Shown here in pieces: positions 6,284-12,396 of a stretch of DNA of 15,255 bases (positions are counted from its first letter, which is position 1; every line of letters begins with the position of its first letter). The stretch covers positions 1 through 15,255 of the forward strand of contig NZ_JBBJLN010000016.1 in assembly GCF_037658235.1 (NCBI RefSeq). Direction: 5' to 3'. The notes beneath the pieces were generated by a model, which saw only the letters and a list, made by a program, of their open reading frames with translations, was not told the DNA's origin and did not search any database. The position numbers and the translations under genes were made by a program. Source of the stretch: Yunchengibacter salinarum (GTDB taxonomy: Bacteria; Pseudomonadota; Alphaproteobacteria; Sphingomonadales; Kordiimonadaceae).

Positions 6284-6916
6284 ATGACATACAGCGTCAA
6301 GGAGCTGTTCTACACCCTGCAAGGGGAAGGCGCCAATACGGGCCGCCCGGCGATATTCTGCCGGTTCGCCGGCTGCAATCTGTGGAGCGGCCTGGAACGG
6401 GACCGGGACACGGCCATCTGCCGCTTCTGCGATACCGACTTTGTGGGCACGAACGGCCATGGCGGCGGCAAGTTCAAGACCCCCCTTGCCCTGGCTGTGT
6501 CCGCGGCTGCGCTCTGGCCGGAAGGGGCGGGCAATCGCCTTGTGGTCTGCACCGGCGGCGAACCGCTTTTACAGCTTGATGCCCCCCTGATCGAAGCCTT
6601 CCACGCCGCGGGCTTCGAGGTGGCGGTGGAAACCAATGGCACCATCACGCCGCCGGAGGGCATCGACCATCTCTGCGTCAGCCCCAAGATCGGCAGCGAT
6701 CTTGCGGTCACCTCCGGCACCGAACTGAAACTGGTCTATCCGCAGGAAGGCGGCGACCCGGCCCGCTTCGCCCATCTGGATTTCAGCCACTTCTTTCTGC
6801 AACCCATGGACGGCCCGGACGTGGCCGCCAACACAGAAGCCGCCATCGCCTATTGCATGGCCAACCCCCTGTGGCGGTTGAGCCTTCAAACGCATAAGGT
6901 ATTGGAAATACCGTAG
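6284..6916 (+). CDS. queE: 7-carboxy-7-deazaguanine synthase QueE (radical SAM)
   Basis: QueE rearranges 6-carboxy-5,6,7,8-tetrahydropterin to 7-carboxy-7-deazaguanine. The 210-residue protein starts with the family signature YSVKELFYTLQGEG. Its cluster cysteines are Cys31, Cys46 and Cys49, a C-x14-C-x2-C spacing instead of the classic C-x3-C-x2-C; the same variant is known from Burkholderia multivorans QueE. TGGEP (90-94) and ETNGT (116-120) follow as expected, then VSPK. The C-terminus LSLQTHKVLEIP is the normal family ending, so the gene is complete although a repeat array begins only about 8 bases after its stop. It sits four bases downstream of queC. No queD or queG/queA is in the window. 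Confidence 0.96.
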   Translation: MTYSVKELFYTLQGEGANTGRPAIFCRFAGCNLWSGLERDRDTAICRFCDTDFVGTNGHGGGKFKTPLALAVSAAALWPEGAGNRLVVCTGGEPLLQLDAPLIEAFHAAGFEVAVETNGTITPPEGIDHLCVSPKIGSDLAVTSGTELKLVYPQEGGDPARFAHLDFSHFFLQPMDGPDVAANTEAAIAYCMANPLWRLSLQTHKVLEIP

Positions 6917-6923
6917 TTTGATT

Positions 6924-7040
6924 TCACGCCTTGGCCGCTGACGCGGCCCAGCTCCAAATGGGCGCCGCACTTGCGGCGGGCCACGGTCGTGGCCTCCGCT
7001 CATCCCGCGCAAGGGCGGGATGGCGGTAGGGGCTCCTTTT
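6924..7040 (+). repeat. Repeat copy D (array 2)
   Basis: Hairpin 1: GGCCGC 6933-6938 with GCGGCC 6943-6948, a different sequence from copy A but still fully paired. Hairpin 2: CGCCGC 6963-6968 with GCGGCG 6973-6978. Hairpin 3: GGCCAC 6979-6984 with GTGGCC 6989-6994. Hairpin 4: CATCCCGC 7001-7008 with GCGGGATG 7015-7022. Confidence 0.88.
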
Positions 7041-7171
7041 CGCTCACGCAAGTGTGCTACGCACACGCTCCGCGAGGGCGCGGCACTTGCCGCGGGCCAC
7101 GCTTGTGGCCTCCGCTCATCCCGCGCAGGGCGGGATGGCGGTAGAGGCAACATAGGTGTGGGTTTGTGTAC
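7041..7171 (+). repeat. Repeat copy E (array 2)
   Basis: Hairpin 1: GTGTGC 7052-7057 with GCACAC 7061-7066. Hairpin 2: CGCGGC 7079-7084 with GCCGCG 7089-7094, with one base pair flipped relative to copy D. Hairpin 3: GGCCAC 7095-7100 with GTGGCC 7105-7110. Hairpin 4: CATCCCGC 7117-7124 with GCGGGATG 7130-7137. Confidence 0.88.
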
Positions 7172-7310
7172 CGCTCACGCCTTGGCGCTACACGCCCGGC
7201 TCCGCTGGGGCGCCGCAGGGGCGGCGGGGCGCGGTCGCGCCCTCCGGCGCTGCCGTGGGCAGCACCGGTAGAGGCGGCGTTGGTGCGAGGGTGGGAGGTG
7301 CGTGTTGGTG
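7172..7310 (+). repeat. Repeat copy F (array 2), most diverged
   Basis: Hairpin 1: GGCG 7184-7187 with CGCC 7193-7196. Hairpin 2: CGCCGC 7211-7216 with GCGGCG 7221-7226. Hairpin 3: GGGCGC 7227-7232 with GCGCCC 7237-7242. Hairpin 4: GCTGCC 7249-7254 with GGCAGC 7258-7263. The primary sequence differs strongly in hairpins 1, 3 and 4, yet every stem is intact. The right boundary is approximate and nearly touches the queF stop codon. Confidence 0.8.
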
Positions 7311-7319
7311 CGCGCGGGG

Positions 7320-7784
7320 TTAGCCGCGGCCACGATAGGGAGCCACACCCTGGTCGGGAACCCATAGGCCGTCCGGCAGGGTGCCTTTCTGGAAGAACAC
7401 GTCTATGGGGATGCCGCCGCGCGGGTACCAGTAACCACCCAGCCGCAGCCATTTGGGGGCCAGTTCGTCCATCAGCCGCTCGCCGATACCCACCGTGCAA
7501 TCCTCGTGAAAGGCGGCATGATTGCGGAAGGATTGCAGATAAAGCTTCAGGGATTTGCTTTCCACCAGCCAGTCCCCCGGCGCATAATCCAGCACCAGAT
7601 GGGCGAAGTCCGGCTGGCCCGTTACCGGGCACAGGCTGGTGAATTCCGGGCAGGTGAAGCGCACCAGATAATCGCTGCCGGGCCGGGGGTTGGGCACCCT
7701 TTCCAGAACGGCATCTTCCGGGCGATCCGCCGCCGTGCCGCCGCCGCCCAACTGGTTCAGCCCCTCATAGATCGACTCGCTCAT
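7320..7784 (-). CDS. queF: NADPH-dependent preQ0 reductase QueF (short type)
   Basis: QueF reduces the nitrile of preQ0 to preQ1, the base then inserted into tRNA. The 154-residue protein is the single-domain form like that of Bacillus subtilis. Cys52 in SLCPVTGQPDF is the nucleophile that forms the thioimide and Asp59 is the proton donor. ESKSLK (75-80) is the NADPH-binding QueF motif and HED (93-95) supplies the substrate-binding Glu. The start at 7784 is chosen over an upstream ATG at 7823 because MSESIYEGLNQLG is the usual beginning and GGAG precedes it by about 8 bases. It faces queCE across repeat array 2 and has its own promoter. Confidence 0.96.
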   Translation of the reverse strand: MSESIYEGLNQLGGGGTAADRPEDAVLERVPNPRPGSDYLVRFTCPEFTSLCPVTGQPDFAHLVLDYAPGDWLVESKSLKLYLQSFRNHAAFHEDCTVGIGERLMDELAPKWLRLGGYWYPRGGIPIDVFFQKGTLPDGLWVPDQGVAPYRGRG

Positions 7785-7820
7785 GGTGTGATGCTCCGCC
7801 TGTATGCCGCCTGCCACCGC

Positions 7821-7849
7821 CATATGGCGCGCGTTTCAATCCCTGTCAA
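7821..7849 (-). promoter_or_regulatory. Putative promoter of queF
   Basis: On the minus strand a perfect TTGACA (7844-7849) is followed after 17 bases by CATATG (7821-7826), giving a leader of about 30 bases. The -10 box matches consensus at only three positions, but the strong -35 box and the position are convincing enough to list. Confidence 0.45.
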
Positions 7850-7935
7850 AGGCTTTGTCACCCCGCTTCAGCCTTTGTTAAGGCAGCCGGGTTAAGATGA
7901 AAAGAGGCTGAAAAGCCCGGAAAGGATAGATAAGC
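7847..7935 (+). promoter_or_regulatory. hspQ promoter region and leader with inverted repeats
   Basis: TTGTCA (7855-7860) and TTAAGG (7878-7883) with 17-base spacing form a candidate promoter. A perfect 8-bp inverted repeat, CAAAGGCT (7847-7854) and AGCCTTTG (7870-7877), surrounds the -35 box. In the leader, GGCT-GAAA-AGCC can form a small GNRA-capped hairpin, and CCGGG/CCCGG arms enclose it just before the ribosome binding site AAAGGA. No clear sigma-32 consensus was found. Confidence 0.35.
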
Positions 7936-8268
7936 ATGACTGCCTGGCCCAACCATCCCAAGGTCATACGCGCCCGCTTCGCGCCGGGCCATATGGTCTT
8001 GCACCGCACGCAGGGCTACCGCGCACTGGTGTTCGATGTGGATGCCTGCTTCGGCGGTGACGCCACCGACACGGACGATGACGGTATGCCCCAACGGCCC
8101 GGCCCCTGGTATCATGTGCTGGTGGACGGCGCCGAGCACAGCGGCTATGCGGCGGAAGCCGACCTGGAACCGCTGGAAGCCCCCGCCACCATTGATCACC
8201 CCCTGCTGGGCCATCTGTTCACTGCCACCGGGAATGGTCGGCTGGCCATGCGCCAACGGCTGAACTGA
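7936..8268 (+). CDS. hspQ: Heat shock protein HspQ (YccV-like)
   Basis: HspQ is a small heat-shock protein that in E. coli and Salmonella acts as a specificity factor for Lon protease; the fold was first described from a hemimethylated-DNA-binding protein. The 110-residue product shows the family blocks in order: ARFAPGHMVLHRTQGYRALVFDVD (about 13-36), an acidic loop DATDTDDDG, then PWYHVLVDGAEHSGYAAEADLEP and the IDHPLLGHLF ending. It is close to the E. coli length. The Asp-rich insertion between strands is slightly long. AAAGGA lies about nine bases before the start. The gene is divergent from queF and 75 bases ahead of sseA. Confidence 0.93.
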   Translation: MTAWPNHPKVIRARFAPGHMVLHRTQGYRALVFDVDACFGGDATDTDDDGMPQRPGPWYHVLVDGAEHSGYAAEADLEPLEAPATIDHPLLGHLFTATGNGRLAMRQRLN

Positions 8269-8343
8269 CGCGCTTCCCACCCCAAAAACAGGACTGGCGC
8301 TTGCCCTTGACCAATACGGCACAAGGCGCAACAGTCTGAAGCC

Positions 8344-9234
8344 ATGACCCATGAGCCAGACGCCGCGCCGCACACCTCACCGCTGATAGACGCCGCCCGC
8401 CTGCGGGCATGGCTGGCGAACCACACACCGCCCGATCTGGTGGATGCCACCTGGTTCCTGCCCGGCAGCGGCGAAACCGACGCGGATGCCTTTGCCGCCC
8501 GCCATATTCCGGGCGCCGTATTTCTGGACATCGACACGGTGGCGGATCAGGCCAGCCCCCTGCCCCACATGCTGCCATCCCCGGACATGGCGGCCAGGGC
8601 ATTTGCCGCGCTTGGCCTGCATCCGGGCCGCCCCGTGGTGGTCTATGATCAAAGCCCGATGCGATCCGCCGCGCGGGTCTGGTGGATGCTGCGGGCTTTC
8701 GGCTTCACGGATGTGGCGGTGCTGGATGGCGGGCTGAACGCCTGGCAGGCATCCGGCGGCCCGATAGCGGACGGTGCGGCCAGTGACGGGGCCGAGCCCG
8801 AACCGCTGCCCGCCACACTACCCGCCACATTGGCCGACCCCAGGGGCGTGGCGGACCTTGGGGCCGTGCGCGACGCCCTGGATGATCCCGACGCGGTGGT
8901 GCTGGATGCCCGCCCCGCCGAGCGCTTCACGGGCGCGGTGCCGGAGCCCCGCCCCGGCCTGCGGCCCGGCCACATGCCCGGCGCGGTCAATCTGCCCCTT
9001 GGCTGCCTTTATCACCCCGACGGGACCATGCTTGAGAAAGCTCAGCTTATCGATCTCTTTACAAGTCATGGCGTTGCCGAAGCGGATCGGATTGTGACAA
9101 GTTGCGGGTCTGGCGTGACGGCGGCCAGTCTGGTACTGGCGCTGGCCGTGGTGGGCCGAACCGCCGAACTATATGACGCAAGCTGGGCCGAATGGGGCGG
9201 CAGGCAGGATTGCCCGGTCGCAACCGGCGGATAG
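8344..9234 (+). CDS. sseA: 3-mercaptopyruvate sulfurtransferase (two rhodanese domains)
   Basis: This enzyme transfers sulfur from 3-mercaptopyruvate to a thiol or cyanide acceptor in the cytoplasm. The 296-residue protein has an inactive N-terminal rhodanese domain (about 15-145, with RHIPGAVFLDID and VLDGGLNAW) and a catalytic C-terminal rhodanese domain (about 165-290, with VLDARPAERF and GHMPGAVNLPL). The active-site loop is CGSGVTA with Cys254. The CGSG form marks mercaptopyruvate sulfurtransferases, whereas thiosulfate sulfurtransferases have CRKG. The ribosome binding site is weak (GAAG three bases before the ATG). metC follows after 65 bases on the same strand, which fits a shared role in sulfur amino acid metabolism. 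Confidence 0.9.
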   Translation: MTHEPDAAPHTSPLIDAARLRAWLANHTPPDLVDATWFLPGSGETDADAFAARHIPGAVFLDIDTVADQASPLPHMLPSPDMAARAFAALGLHPGRPVVVYDQSPMRSAARVWWMLRAFGFTDVAVLDGGLNAWQASGGPIADGAASDGAEPEPLPATLPATLADPRGVADLGAVRDALDDPDAVVLDARPAERFTGAVPEPRPGLRPGHMPGAVNLPLGCLYHPDGTMLEKAQLIDLFTSHGVAEADRIVTSCGSGVTAASLVLALAVVGRTAELYDASWAEWGGRQDCPVATGG

Positions 9235-9270
9235 GCCGGATGCCGGGCCCGCGTGGCGGCATACCGGTTG

Positions 9271-9285
9271 CCGAAACAGTTTCGG
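9271..9285 (+). promoter_or_regulatory. Hairpin just ahead of the metC ribosome binding site
   Basis: CCGAAA (9271-9276) and TTTCGG (9280-9285) form a perfect 6-bp stem with a 3-base loop, ending about four bases before the AAAGGA ribosome binding site (9290-9295). It may affect metC translation or mark an RNA processing point between sseA and metC. I compared it with the SAM-II riboswitch pattern by eye and found no match. Confidence 0.35.
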
Positions 9286-9299
9286 GGTAAAGGAAAATC

Positions 9300-10505
9300 A
9301 TGAGCACATCAGACAATCACCGCCGCCATTCAGCCACCCATGCGGTCACCGCGGGCCGCCGCAAGGATTGGACGCACGGCATCGTCAACCCCCCGGTCTA
9401 CCGTGCATCCACCTGCACATTCGATACTTACGGCGAAATGCAGGACCGCCTGAAGGACAAGACCGGCCACAAGCTGTTCTATGGCCGCAAGGGCACGCCC
9501 ACACACTGGGCCTTTGAAGAGGCGCTTCAGGAAATGGAGGGCGGCACGGAATGCAAGGTCTTCCCCTCTGGCGTGGCAGCCGTTACCGGGGCCATATTGT
9601 CGGTGGTGAAAAGCGGCGACCATGTGCTGATCACCGACAGCGTCTATGATCCCACGCGCAGCTTCGCAGACGGAATGCTCGCCACCCTGGGGGTGGAAAC
9701 CAGCTATTATGACCCGCAGATCGGCGATGGTATCCGGGACCTGATCCGCCCCAATACCCGCGCCCTGTTCACCGAAAGCCCCGGCAGCCTGACCTTCGAG
9801 GTGCAGGACATGCCCGCCCTTGTGAAAGCCGCGCGGGACCATGACCTGTTCGTGTTGTGTGACAACACCTGGGCCACGCCGCTTTTCTTCCGCCCGCTGG
9901 AGCATGGCGTTGACCTGTCCATTCAGGCATGTACCAAATATATCGGCGGCCACAGCGATGTGATGCTGGGCGCGGTGGTGGCCAATGACCGCACGGCGCC
10001 CAGGCTGCGCAGCCTTGTACGCGCCCTTGGCCAGACCGCATCGCCCGATGATGTCTATCTGGCGACACGCGGCCTGCGCACCCTGCCCGTACGCATGGCG
10101 CAGCACCAGAAAAACGCGCTTGCCGTGGCGCACTGGCTGAACGGCCATCCCATGGTAGACCGGGTGTTACACCCCGCGCTTGAGGGCTGCCCCGGCCATG
10201 ACCTGTTTCTGCGTGATTTTGACGGCGCCAGCGGCCTTTTCTCCATTGTGCTCACGGGCGGGGACTACCCCGACACCGCCGCCATGGTGGATGAAATGAC
10301 CCTGTTCAAGATGGGCTTTTCCTGGGGCGGCTATGAAAGCCTGATCATGCCCAGCGATCCGGCCCGCTGTCGCAGTGTCACCCCGTGGCAGGCGCCGGGG
10401 CCGGTATTGCGGCTGCATATCGGGCTGGAAGAACCGGAAGACCTGATCGCCGAACTGGATCAGGGGCTGGAGCGCTACAAGGCGCATCTGGACCGGAAAG
10501 GCTGA
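9300..10505 (+). CDS. metC: Cystathionine beta-lyase
   Basis: This PLP enzyme cleaves cystathionine to homocysteine, pyruvate and ammonia in methionine biosynthesis. The 401-residue protein is a Cys/Met metabolism fold-type I enzyme. FPSGVAAVTGAI (about 87-98) binds the cofactor phosphate, LCDNTWATP (about 187-195) supplies the Asp that contacts the pyridine nitrogen, and Lys213 in ACTKYIGGHSDVMLG is the Schiff-base lysine. YGRKGTPTHWAFEEAL near residue 60 and MGFSWGGYESL near residue 340 are typical of bacterial MetC. AAAGGA precedes the start. modB begins 10 bases after the stop, so metC and modBC are probably on one transcript. Cystathionine gamma-lyase or synthase are less likely given MGFSWGGYESL. 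Confidence 0.93.
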   Translation: MSTSDNHRRHSATHAVTAGRRKDWTHGIVNPPVYRASTCTFDTYGEMQDRLKDKTGHKLFYGRKGTPTHWAFEEALQEMEGGTECKVFPSGVAAVTGAILSVVKSGDHVLITDSVYDPTRSFADGMLATLGVETSYYDPQIGDGIRDLIRPNTRALFTESPGSLTFEVQDMPALVKAARDHDLFVLCDNTWATPLFFRPLEHGVDLSIQACTKYIGGHSDVMLGAVVANDRTAPRLRSLVRALGQTASPDDVYLATRGLRTLPVRMAQHQKNALAVAHWLNGHPMVDRVLHPALEGCPGHDLFLRDFDGASGLFSIVLTGGDYPDTAAMVDEMTLFKMGFSWGGYESLIMPSDPARCRSVTPWQAPGPVLRLHIGLEEPEDLIAELDQGLERYKAHLDRKG

Positions 10506-10515
10506 AGGCGCAGCC

Positions 10516-11214
10516 ATGACAGACGCGGCCATCAGCGCAATCGTCTGGCTCAGCCTGAAGGTGGCGTTCACGGTGGTGGCGCTGGGCCTTCCCCTTGCTC
10601 TGGCGCTGGCCTATCTGCTGGCTCGGCGGGATTTCCCCGGCAAGCTGGCACTGGACACGCTGCTCCATGCGCCGCTTGTGGTGCCGCCCGTGGTGGTGGG
10701 GTACGGCCTGCTGCTGCTGTTCAGCCCGGCGGCGCCGCTGGGCGGCTGGCTTGAAGCCCACGGGCTGGGGCTGGCCTATCGCTGGCAGGGGGCGGCACTG
10801 GCGGCGCTGGTCATGGCCCTGCCGCTGATGGTGCGCGCCATCCGGCAGGCGTTCGAGGCGGAAGACCCCGCCCTTGGCCAGTCGCTCGCCACGCTCGGCG
10901 TGCCGCCCCGGCGCCGCTTTTTCATGCTGTCCCTGCCGCTTGCCCTGCCCGGAATCGCCACCGGCGCCGCGCTGGGCTTTGCCCGCGCCCTGGGGGAGTT
11001 CGGCGCCACCATCACCTTTGTGGCCAATATTCCCGGCCAGACCCAGACATTGCCGCTGGCCATCTATACCGCGGCCCAAAGCCCCGGCGGCGAGACCACC
11101 GCGATGCATCTGGCGCTGATATCGCTGGTGCCTGCCCTGGCCAGCCTGGGCCTGTCGGAATGGATCAGTCGCCGCGCCCGGCGGCGGCGCGGCCTTCTGG
11201 GTGCGGCGCGATGA
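10516..11214 (+). CDS. modB: Molybdate ABC transporter permease ModB
   Basis: ModB forms the membrane channel of the molybdate importer ModABC in the inner membrane. The 232-residue protein has about five transmembrane segments (roughly 8-36, 48-70, 92-108, 138-156 and 196-214). A cytoplasmic EAA-type loop lies at about 113-146, with LATLGVPPRRRFF and LPLALPGI, and contacts ModC. The segment RALGEFGATITFVANIPG (157-174) is the hallmark of the ModB/CysT permease group; its ALGEFGAT form favours molybdate. The basic C-terminus overlaps the modC start by an ATGA arrangement. No modA (periplasmic binding protein) is adjacent: metC lies immediately upstream instead. Confidence 0.93.
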   Translation: MTDAAISAIVWLSLKVAFTVVALGLPLALALAYLLARRDFPGKLALDTLLHAPLVVPPVVVGYGLLLLFSPAAPLGGWLEAHGLGLAYRWQGAALAALVMALPLMVRAIRQAFEAEDPALGQSLATLGVPPRRRFFMLSLPLALPGIATGAALGFARALGEFGATITFVANIPGQTQTLPLAIYTAAQSPGGETTAMHLALISLVPALASLGLSEWISRRARRRRGLLGAAR

Positions 11215-12338
11215 CCGGCTCTGCGCCCCCGGCCATATCCCCCACACCCTCCCCAAAGCTGGATGTGGCCATTGATTACCACATTGCCGGTCAAGCCGGA
11301 TCGGCGCGCTTCACCCTTGATGGCGGCATTACCGCGCTGATCGGGCCAAGCGGTTCGGGCAAGACCAGCCTGGCCCGGTTTCTGACCGGGCTCCTCACAC
11401 CGGATCGCGGCCATGTTCTGTGGGGTGACACGCCGCTGTTTCACGCTGACACGGGCATCGATCTGCCGCCGCATCTGCGCGCCATGCCGCTGGTGTTTCA
11501 GGGCGCGGCGCTGATGCCCCATCAGCGCGTGCGGGCCAATCTGCTGGCCAGCCCCGCCGCCCGACCGGCACGGCTGGAAAAAGTGGCGGAAAGGCTGGGG
11601 ATCGGCCACCTGCTGGCACGCTGGCCGCACACCCTGTCCGGCGGGGAGGCGCGCCGCGTGGCCATTGGCCGTGCCCTGATGGCCGACCCCAGAATGCTGA
11701 TCCTGGACGAGGCCACCGCGGGGCTGGATCGCCCCCGACGACTGGAAACCCTGAGCCTGATCCGCGCGGTGAACCGGCGCTTTGGCGTGCCCGCCCTGAT
11801 GATCACTCACACGGCGGAGGACATGCTGATGCTGGCGGATCAGGCGCTGGTGATGGACAGGCTGTCAGTGCAGGCCAGCGGGCCGCTCGGCGCTGTGCTG
11901 GAAGAGCCGGACACCATGGCCCGATTGGGCCTGAGCGACGCGGGCACCGTGCTGACGGGGGAGATTACCGCGCTGGAAGATGGCGTTGCCGCCGTGACCT
12001 CGGCGGACCTGAAATTACTGATCAATGGGGATCAACTGCACGGCACGGCGGCGCTGGGCGCGCAGGTGCGCCTGCGCTTGCGGGGCCGGGATGTGGCGCT
12101 CGCCCGCGCGCCCATGCCCCATAGCAGCATTCTCAACCAGATACCCTGCCGTGTGATCCACACACAAACCGGCTCACGCCATGAGCGGCTGGTGCATCTT
12201 GCGCCAGAGGCGGGCGGACAACCGCGCTTTCACGCCCGCATCACGGCCCGCTCCGCGTCGGCGCTCGGACTGGCGCCGGGAGACAGGATTACGGCCCTTA
12301 TCAAGGCCGTCGCCGTGGCCCATACGTTGACGGATTGA
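11211..12338 (+). CDS. modC: Molybdate ABC transporter ATP-binding protein ModC
   Basis: ModC powers molybdate uptake by ATP hydrolysis at the cytoplasmic face of ModB. In this 375-residue protein Walker A is GPSGSGKTS (45-53), the Q-loop glutamine is Gln97 (LVFQGAALMPH), the signature is LSGGE (142-146), Walker B is MLILDEAT (162-169) and the H-loop is His200. The LSGGE motif continues as ARR instead of the common QQR. Residues about 290-370 form the C-terminal TOBE/Mop-like domain that can bind oxyanion. The start at 11211 overlaps the modB stop (ATGA), which argues for translational coupling; an in-frame ATG at 11160 lies inside modB and would add a non-conserved tail. Confidence 0.94.
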   Translation: MTGSAPPAISPTPSPKLDVAIDYHIAGQAGSARFTLDGGITALIGPSGSGKTSLARFLTGLLTPDRGHVLWGDTPLFHADTGIDLPPHLRAMPLVFQGAALMPHQRVRANLLASPAARPARLEKVAERLGIGHLLARWPHTLSGGEARRVAIGRALMADPRMLILDEATAGLDRPRRLETLSLIRAVNRRFGVPALMITHTAEDMLMLADQALVMDRLSVQASGPLGAVLEEPDTMARLGLSDAGTVLTGEITALEDGVAAVTSADLKLLINGDQLHGTAALGAQVRLRLRGRDVALARAPMPHSSILNQIPCRVIHTQTGSRHERLVHLAPEAGGQPRFHARITARSASALGLAPGDRITALIKAVAVAHTLTD

Positions 12339-12354
12339 ATACCGGACAAACGCC

Positions 12355-12378
12355 ACCGCCATGGCCCATGCGGGCGGT
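12355..12378. terminator. Weak hairpin between convergent modC and EAL gene
   Basis: ACCGCC (12355-12360) can pair with GGCGGT (12373-12378), and GCCC/GGGC (12364-12367 with 12372-12375) is an alternative inner pairing. It lies in the 58-bp gap between two converging genes, where a two-way terminator is expected, but no T-run is present on either side. Confidence 0.25.
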
Positions 12379-12396
12379 TCCCTGAGAGGTCTCGGC

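Larger units (their letters stand above)
6924..7310 (+). repeat. Tandem repeat array 2: three diverged copies of the array 1 element
   Basis: This array occupies nearly all of the 403-bp gap between convergent queE and queF. Its units begin at about 6924, 7041 and 7172 and share with array 1 the CGCTCACGC start, the CTCCGCTCATCCCGC block and the GGCGGTAGAGG end. The copies differ more from each other than those of array 1, but the four-hairpin layout is kept. Orientation is the same as in array 1, again directly behind a plus-strand gene. There is no gene in the gap. Confidence 0.92.

Noticed and set aside
9235..9299. SAM-II riboswitch ahead of metC
   Set aside because: Position and length would fit, but the conserved pseudoknot core and A/U-rich segment expected for SAM-II are not present.
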